The notes beneath the pieces are model-generated. The model had not been told where the DNA came from, ran no database searches, and saw only the letters and a program-made list of their open reading frames with translations. From positions 1-10,061 of the forward strand of contig CANQGC010000087.1 of the NCBI GenBank assembly GCA_947600345.1: 10,061 nucleotides of DNA. Direction: 5' to 3'. Positions 6,753-10,061 of this stretch are shown piece by piece; positions within the stretch are counted from its first letter, which is position 1; each line of letters opens with the position of its first letter. The position numbers were made by a program, and so were the translations under genes. This DNA is from an uncultured Clostridia bacterium. Lineage in GTDB: Bacteria > Bacillota > Clostridia > Christensenellales > Aristaeellaceae.

Positions 6753-6786
6753 ATATTCCGCAGATAATTCTGCATATCACGAATAT
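6753..6786 (+). promoter_or_regulatory. Nested dyad at the start of the amino-acid operon leader
   Basis: GCAGA (6760-6764) and TCTGC (6769-6773) form a dyad around TAAT. Outside it, ATATTC (6753-6758) and GAATAT (6781-6786) also pair. The element covers the predicted transcription start and first leader bases, a good place for an operator or a small 5' hairpin. No known consensus (for example the ARG box) fits well. Confidence 0.35.
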
Positions 6787-6803
6787 TACGGAGGTATTTC
6801 ACA

Positions 6804-7580
6804 ATGAAGAAGCTGATCGCACTGATCCTGACCCTGGCGCTGGTTTGCGCCTGCTCCTGCGCCTTCGCCGAGGAGGAGAAGCCCCTGGCCGGCAAGACCC
6901 TGACCATCGCCATGAGCCCGGACTTCATGTACTTTGAGACCGTCTCCGACACCGATCCCACCGGCTACGAGGGCCTGGACATCGACATCATCAAGTCCCT
7001 GTCCGAGACCCTGGGTTTCGACTTCACCATCTCCCCCATGTCCTTCTCCTCGCTGATCGGCGCGCTGCAGACCGGCAACGCGGACTTCGTCATCTCCGGT
7101 CTGAGCATCAATGAGGAGCGCGCCAAGGTCGTGGACTTCTCCATCGCCTACGCGGAGACCGACTTCGGCGTGGTGGTCCCGGTGGACTCCGACATCTCCG
7201 ACTTCGACGGCCTGCGCGGCAAGACCATCTGCTGCTCCCAGGGCGCCAATCAGGAGAGCCTGATCACCGGCGAGCTCGCGGGCACGCTGGTCACCTACCA
7301 GGGCCAGAGCGCGGTGGGCCTCGCGGTCGCCCAGGGCAGCGACGGCGTCCAGGCCGGCATCACCAGCATCAACGGCGCCAAGAAGCTCTCCAACGAGGTC
7401 GTGACCGAAGACGGCCAGCCGATGCTCAAGTACTTCGTGCTGGAGTACGAGGGAATCTCCGACATCTACAACATCGCCTTCCCGAAGGGCAGCGAGCTGC
7501 GTCCCATCTTCGACGAGGCCCTGCAGGCGATGATCGACTCCGGCGAGATGGACGAGCTGATCAACAAGTGGCTCTACTAA
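6804..7580 (+). CDS. Amino-acid ABC transporter substrate-binding protein (family 3)
   Basis: 258 residues, typical for the SBP_bac_3 family, which captures polar amino acids outside the cell for import. A signal peptide covers 1-22 (MKKLIALILTLALVCACSCAFA before EEE). The mature part shows the family pattern: KTLTIAMSPDFMYFE at the first strand, GLDIDIIKSLSETLG (57-71), a segment LIGALQTGNADFVISGLSINEERAKVVDFS (84-113) with the usual ligand-carboxylate-type Arg106, GLRGKTICCSQGANQES and the C-terminal FDEALQAMIDSGEMDELINKW. The segment GSDGVQAGITSIN (178-190) lacks the acidic residue usually found here that contacts the amino-acid amine, so the ligand may be atypical. Three cysteines lie near the signal peptide end but none sits in a good lipobox. 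The start is supported by GGAGG (6790-6794). The ligand cannot be assigned. Confidence 0.92.
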   Translation: MKKLIALILTLALVCACSCAFAEEEKPLAGKTLTIAMSPDFMYFETVSDTDPTGYEGLDIDIIKSLSETLGFDFTISPMSFSSLIGALQTGNADFVISGLSINEERAKVVDFSIAYAETDFGVVVPVDSDISDFDGLRGKTICCSQGANQESLITGELAGTLVTYQGQSAVGLAVAQGSDGVQAGITSINGAKKLSNEVVTEDGQPMLKYFVLEYEGISDIYNIAFPKGSELRPIFDEALQAMIDSGEMDELINKWLY

Positions 7581-7617
7581 TTCATTTCCACGGAAGCATT
7601 TGACCATTTGCAACCTC

Positions 7618-7648
7618 GTGCCTCCCGCCGCCCAACGGCGGGAGGCGC
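7618..7648 (+). terminator. Strong hairpin between binding-protein and permease genes
   Basis: An 11-bp perfect stem (7620-7630 with 7636-7646) closes on the loop CCCAA and extends to 13 bp with a G-T and a G-C pair (7618-7619 with 7647-7648). It follows the binding-protein stop by about 40 bases. TTGAG follows instead of a T-run, so it is more likely a 3' stabiliser or partial attenuator than a full terminator. The permease start lies 42 bases downstream. Confidence 0.7.
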
Positions 7649-7689
7649 TTGAGTATCTGTACAACCCATATTGAAACGGAGGAAGATCC

Positions 7690-8355
7690 GTGAAACTCGA
7701 TTTTAGCGTAATCGTGGGCTACCTGCCCATGTTCGGAAACGGGCTGCTGGTCACGCTGGAGGTGACCTTCTGCTCGCTGTTCTTCGCACTGCTTCTGTCA
7801 ATCCCACTGTCGCTGTGCAAGATCTCCAACATCAAGCCGCTCCAGGCCTTCGCCACGTTCTACACGTCCATATTCCGCGGCGTGCCGATCCTGGTGCAGG
7901 TGTTCATGATGTACTTCGGCATCCCGCTGGTCACCGGCCTGCGCTTCACCGCCTTCGCCGCGGGCACCATCGTGTTCGCGATGAACTCCGCGGCCTACAT
8001 CTCCGAGAGCATGCGCGGCGGCATACTGGCCATCGACCGCGGCCAGTACGAGGCCGCAATGGCACTGGGCGTGCACTACCCCGCGATGATGAAGGACATC
8101 ATCCTCCCCCAGGCCATCAAGAGCGTGCTGCCCAGCCTCATCAACGAATTCATCGGCCTGCTCAAGAACACGACGCTGATCGCGTCCATCGGCCTGGTGG
8201 ACATACTGCGCGTGGGCCAGCTGATCCAGGGCGCCACCTACCGCGCCTTCGAGCCGTTCTTCGTGATCTCGCTGTTCTACTACGTGCTGGTTATGTGCCT
8301 GTCCTACCTGGGCAAGGTGCTGGAGAGGAGGGTGAACAAGAGTGATCGAGGTTAA
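7690..8355 (+). CDS. Polar amino-acid ABC transporter permease (HisM/GlnP type)
   Basis: 221 residues, normal for the family. The protein is an integral membrane channel subunit, probably acting as a homodimer because only one permease gene is present. It has the N-terminal pattern GNGLLVTLEVTFCSL, the IFRGVPILVQVFMMYFG segment (61-77) typical of HisM/HisQ/GlnP proteins, a helix at about 86-105, and the cytoplasmic EAA loop (EAAMALGV, 121-128, then LPQAIKSVLPSLINEF) that docks on the ATPase. KNTTLIASIG follows, and a last helix lies near 190-207. The start is GTG at 7690, supported by a GGAGGA site 7-8 bases upstream; no better ATG is present. Its 3' end overlaps the ATPase gene by 14 bases, implying coupled translation. 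Confidence 0.93.
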   Translation: MKLDFSVIVGYLPMFGNGLLVTLEVTFCSLFFALLLSIPLSLCKISNIKPLQAFATFYTSIFRGVPILVQVFMMYFGIPLVTGLRFTAFAAGTIVFAMNSAAYISESMRGGILAIDRGQYEAAMALGVHYPAMMKDIILPQAIKSVLPSLINEFIGLLKNTTLIASIGLVDILRVGQLIQGATYRAFEPFFVISLFYYVLVMCLSYLGKVLERRVNKSDRG

Positions 8356-9238
8356 GAATCTGTACAAGAGCTTCGGCTCCCTGCAGGTGCTGCGCGGCCT
8401 GAGCCTGAACGTGGAGGACGGCCAGGTGGTCAGCGTCATCGGCCCCTCCGGCAGCGGCAAGTCCACGCTCCTGCGCTCCATCAACCTGCTCGAGCAGCCC
8501 ACCTACGGCGAAATCTGGCTGGACGGCAAGCTCATCACGCCGCCCGACCCCTACCTCCACTTCGACGTGATCCGCGCCTCCAACACCTATAAGAAGCTCA
8601 AGGCGGCGGGCGGCAAGAGCGACGAGGAGCTCATCGCCGACATCAAGAAGAATGATCTGCTCAAGAAGCACGAGGGCAGCGAATACGCCGCGATGCTTAA
8701 GGACATCACCGGCAAGAACTTCCAGAGCACCAACGAGGTGCGCGAGAAGGTCGGCATGGTGTTCCAGCACTTCAACCTCTTCCCCCACATGACCGTGCTG
8801 GACAACATGATCTACGCGCCGACGACCGTCAAGAAGATCCCCAAGGACCAGGCCATCGAGCGGGCCAAACAGCTGCTGGACAGCGTGGGCATGCTGGAGA
8901 AGATCGACGTCTACCCCGGTACGCTCTCCGGCGGCCAGAAGCAGCGCGTGGCCATCGCCCGCGCACTGTGCATGGAGCCCGAGGCGGTGCTCTTCGACGA
9001 GCCGACCTCCGCCCTCGACCCGGAGATGGTGAAGGAGGTGCTAGACGTCATCAAGAAGCTCGCCACCACCGGCATCACGATGGTGCTTGTGACGCACGAG
9101 ATGGGCTTCGCCCGGGAGGTCTCCGACCGCATCTGCTTCCTGGACCAGGGAATCCTGATCGAGGACGCGCCGCCGGAGGTGTTCTTCTCCACGCCGAAGT
9201 CCGAGCGCGCCAGAATCTTTTTGGACAAGGTGCTGTAA
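8342..9238 (+). CDS. Polar amino-acid ABC transporter ATP-binding protein (GlnQ type) with internal insertion
   Basis: 298 residues; most GlnQ/HisP-type ATPases have about 240-255. Motifs are all intact: Walker A GPSGSGKST (34-42), Q-loop Gln142 in GMVFQHFNLFPH, signature LSGGQ (195-199), Walker B VLFDEP (216-221), D-loop SALD and H-loop His252. The protein should hydrolyse ATP to drive the permease encoded just upstream. The extra length sits between Walker A and the Q-loop, roughly residues 66-131: a charged, probably helical segment containing YKKLKAAGGKSDEELIADI and DLLKKHEGSEYAAMLKDI. The start is GTG at 8342, overlapping the end of the permease gene by 14 bases, with a GGAGGG site (8327-8332) about 10 bases upstream. 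Two bases after its stop the GNAT gene begins. Confidence 0.93.
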   Translation: MIEVKNLYKSFGSLQVLRGLSLNVEDGQVVSVIGPSGSGKSTLLRSINLLEQPTYGEIWLDGKLITPPDPYLHFDVIRASNTYKKLKAAGGKSDEELIADIKKNDLLKKHEGSEYAAMLKDITGKNFQSTNEVREKVGMVFQHFNLFPHMTVLDNMIYAPTTVKKIPKDQAIERAKQLLDSVGMLEKIDVYPGTLSGGQKQRVAIARALCMEPEAVLFDEPTSALDPEMVKEVLDVIKKLATTGITMVLVTHEMGFAREVSDRICFLDQGILIEDAPPEVFFSTPKSERARIFLDKVL

Positions 9239-9240
9239 GA

Positions 9241-9678
9241 ATGAAGATACGCGAAATGCAACCGGAGGACTACCCGCAGGTCTACGCCCTGTGGCGCGCC
9301 TGCCCGGAGATGGAGCTCAACGACACCGACGACGCCGAAGCTGGCATACTGCGCCTGCTGGCGCGCAACCCGGACACCTGCCTGGTGGCCGAGGAGGAGG
9401 GCCGGATCGCGGGCGTGATTTTGGTGGGCTGCGACGGGCGGCGCGGCTATGTATACCATGCCGGGGTGCACCCGGACTTCCGCAGGCGGGGCATCGGCTC
9501 CGCGCTGGCGGAGGAGGCGCTGAGGCGGCTCCGGGAGATGGGCATCTGTAAGGCGGGCCTGCTGGTGTTTGCGAATAACGAGCGCGGCAAGGAATTCTGG
9601 GCGAGACAGGGCTTCGAGGAGCGCAACGACCTCGCCTACCGAAGCTGCCCGCTGATCCCGGTGAAGAGGGTCCAGTAA
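9241..9678 (+). CDS. GNAT-family N-acetyltransferase, YpeA-like
   Basis: 145 residues, one GNAT domain, cytoplasmic. The acetyl-CoA binding motif is seen in VYHAGVHPDFRRRGIGSAL (71-89; pyrophosphate loop R81-R-R-G84-I-G86-S), preceded by CLVAEEEGRIAGVILVGCDGRRG (47-69) and followed by NNERGKEFWARQGF (112-125). The order and the HPDFRRRGIG and CDGRRG segments resemble E. coli YpeA. The substrate is unknown; acetylation of an amine, amino acid or protein N-terminus is possible. The ATG at 9241 lies two bases after the ATPase stop, with only a weak AAGGTG upstream, so translation is probably coupled. It looks like the last gene of the amino-acid importer operon, although an upstream extension of the same frame exists inside the ATPase gene and is not real. 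Confidence 0.88.
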   Translation: MKIREMQPEDYPQVYALWRACPEMELNDTDDAEAGILRLLARNPDTCLVAEEEGRIAGVILVGCDGRRGYVYHAGVHPDFRRRGIGSALAEEALRRLREMGICKAGLLVFANNERGKEFWARQGFEERNDLAYRSCPLIPVKRVQ

Positions 9679-9696
9679 ACACGCGACAGCAAAAGG

Positions 9697-9798
9697 GAGA
9701 ATCCAAGGAACCTCAGGTTCCTTGGCAGGAATTCTCAAGGGACAGAGTCCCTTGAGCAGGTCCCGGGCAGCGCCCGGGCGGGTCTGGGCGGAGCCCAG
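9697..9798. repeat. Cluster of four triloop hairpins after the GNAT gene
   Basis: Four perfect inverted repeats, each with a three-base loop, follow one another: 9703-9725 (10-bp stem, loop TCA), 9734-9756 (10 bp, loop AGA), 9762-9778 (7 bp, CCCGGGC arms, loop AGC) and 9784-9798 (6 bp, CTGGGC arms, loop GGA). The linkers are CAGGAATT, CAGGT and CGGGT, which resemble one another. An outer stem GAGAAT (9697-9702) with ATTCTC (9731-9736) can enclose the first hairpin but competes with the second. No T-run follows any of them. This is too regular for chance. It may be a repetitive palindromic element or a structured RNA. Confidence 0.85.
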
Positions 9799-9816
9799 CG
9801 TCACCCCGTAACTCCA

Positions 9817-9888
9817 GCGGCCCGCGGTATCAATCAAAAGCAAGGCAATGCGCACCACCGCCCCCATCGCCTCCATACCGCGGGCCGC
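9817..9888. repeat. Long inverted repeat, 14-bp arms with 44-bp spacer
   Basis: Positions 9817-9830 pair perfectly with 9875-9888 (arms begin GCGGCCCGCG). The 44-base spacer is more AT-rich at its start and has no internal long stem. A CGCCGCGGCG palindrome (9886-9895) overlaps the right arm. It belongs to the same inverted-repeat region as its neighbours. Confidence 0.8.
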
Positions 9889-9900
9889 CGCGGCGCGGAG

Positions 9901-9931
9901 TTGATTCGGGAAGCGGAGCTTCCCGAATCAA
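9901..9931. repeat. 14-bp perfect hairpin with GGA triloop
   Basis: Arms 9901-9914 and 9918-9931 are perfectly complementary around the loop GGA (9915-9917). The stem is the longest with a triloop in the window. The same GGA loop occurs in the hairpin at 9784-9798. Confidence 0.85.
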
Positions 9932-9949
9932 GGCAGCCGCCACTAACTC

Positions 9950-9964
9950 GCAGGCGAAGCCTGC
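9950..9964. repeat. 6-bp hairpin with GAA triloop
   Basis: GCAGGC (9950-9955) and GCCTGC (9959-9964) pair around GAA. It continues the run of triloop hairpins but is short enough that alone it would mean little. Confidence 0.6.
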
Positions 9965-9993
9965 CGTCCCCCTCACTTCGTCAACAACATTCC

Positions 9994-10025
9994 AAAGGGC
10001 CGATCCCCCACCGGACCGGCCCTTT
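9994..10025. terminator. Bidirectional terminator-like hairpin
   Basis: AAAGGGCCG (9994-10002) pairs with CGGCCCTTT (10017-10025), and TCC/GGA pair inside after one mismatch. It has A's on the left flank and T's on the right, as in bidirectional terminators, but the T-run is only three bases within the stem and CCC follows. It could end the amino-acid operon, or a minus-strand gene lying beyond the window. Confidence 0.5.
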
Positions 10026-10061
10026 CCCATGCCCGCAACGCCTCACGCGCTCCTGCTCCCC

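Larger units (their letters stand above)
9679..10061. other. Gene-free, inverted-repeat-rich region at the right end
   Basis: 383 bases with no credible gene. One frame stays open throughout, in phase with the GNAT gene after its stop, but its translation is rich in Arg, Pro and Ser, resembles no family, and simply encodes the inverted repeats. Eight inverted repeats fill most of 9697-10025. The last 36 bases show nothing I can assign. Confidence 0.75.

Noticed and set aside
9697..10025. CRISPR array or integron attC site as explanation for the hairpins
   Set aside because: There is no identical direct repeat with regular spacers, and no attC core motifs or integrase gene; the units differ in sequence and length.
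9679..10061. Stop-free plus-strand frame after the GNAT gene, and a 66-codon minus-strand frame at 9830-10030
   Set aside because: The translations only encode the inverted repeats and resemble no family; neither has a start with a ribosome binding site. Lack of stops follows from the high GC content.

Overview
The window looks like a chromosomal segment of a GC-rich, gut-type Clostridia member (Bacillota, perhaps Christensenellales or Oscillospirales). This is inferred from strong AGGAGG-type ribosome binding sites, canonical sigma-A promoters, Gram-positive-style transport operons and signal peptides ending in AFA before an acidic residue. No phylogenetic marker gene is present, so the placement is tentative.

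Left part (1-3704, minus strand): an mglBAC-type galactose/glucose ABC importer operon, read right to left. A sigma-A promoter (3675-3704) drives mglB (binding protein). A stem-loop follows in the mglB-mglA gap, then mglA (double ATPase) and mglC (permease), which runs off the left edge. The permease has an unusual N-terminal extension of about 200 residues. The stretch 3529-4079 has no gene. It holds the mgl promoter and leader, paired TGACGGC direct repeats and weak hairpins.

Middle (4080-6655, minus strand): a two-gene polysaccharide O-acetylation cassette. It has an AlgI-type MBOAT acetyltransferase followed, with its ribosome binding site touching the algI stop codon, by an AlgX/AlgJ/DHHW-type SGNH-fold partner. 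Its promoter is at 6627-6655.

Right part (6717-9678, plus strand): a divergently transcribed polar amino-acid ABC importer operon. It consists of a family 3 binding protein, an 11-13 bp hairpin in the gap, a HisM/GlnP-type permease, a GlnQ-type ATPase with an unusual insertion of about 55-60 residues, and a YpeA-like GNAT acetyltransferase.

Right end (9679-10061): no convincing gene. The region contains a dense run of eight inverted repeats. Six have exact three-base loops, the first four are tightly packed with similar short linkers, and the last resembles a terminator. This array is the strongest unexplained signal in the window and may be a repetitive palindromic element or a structured RNA.

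The two importers have a common layout: first gene for an exported binding protein without a clear lipobox, then a GC-rich hairpin, then the membrane and ATPase genes. That layout would let the binding protein be made in excess over the membrane parts.
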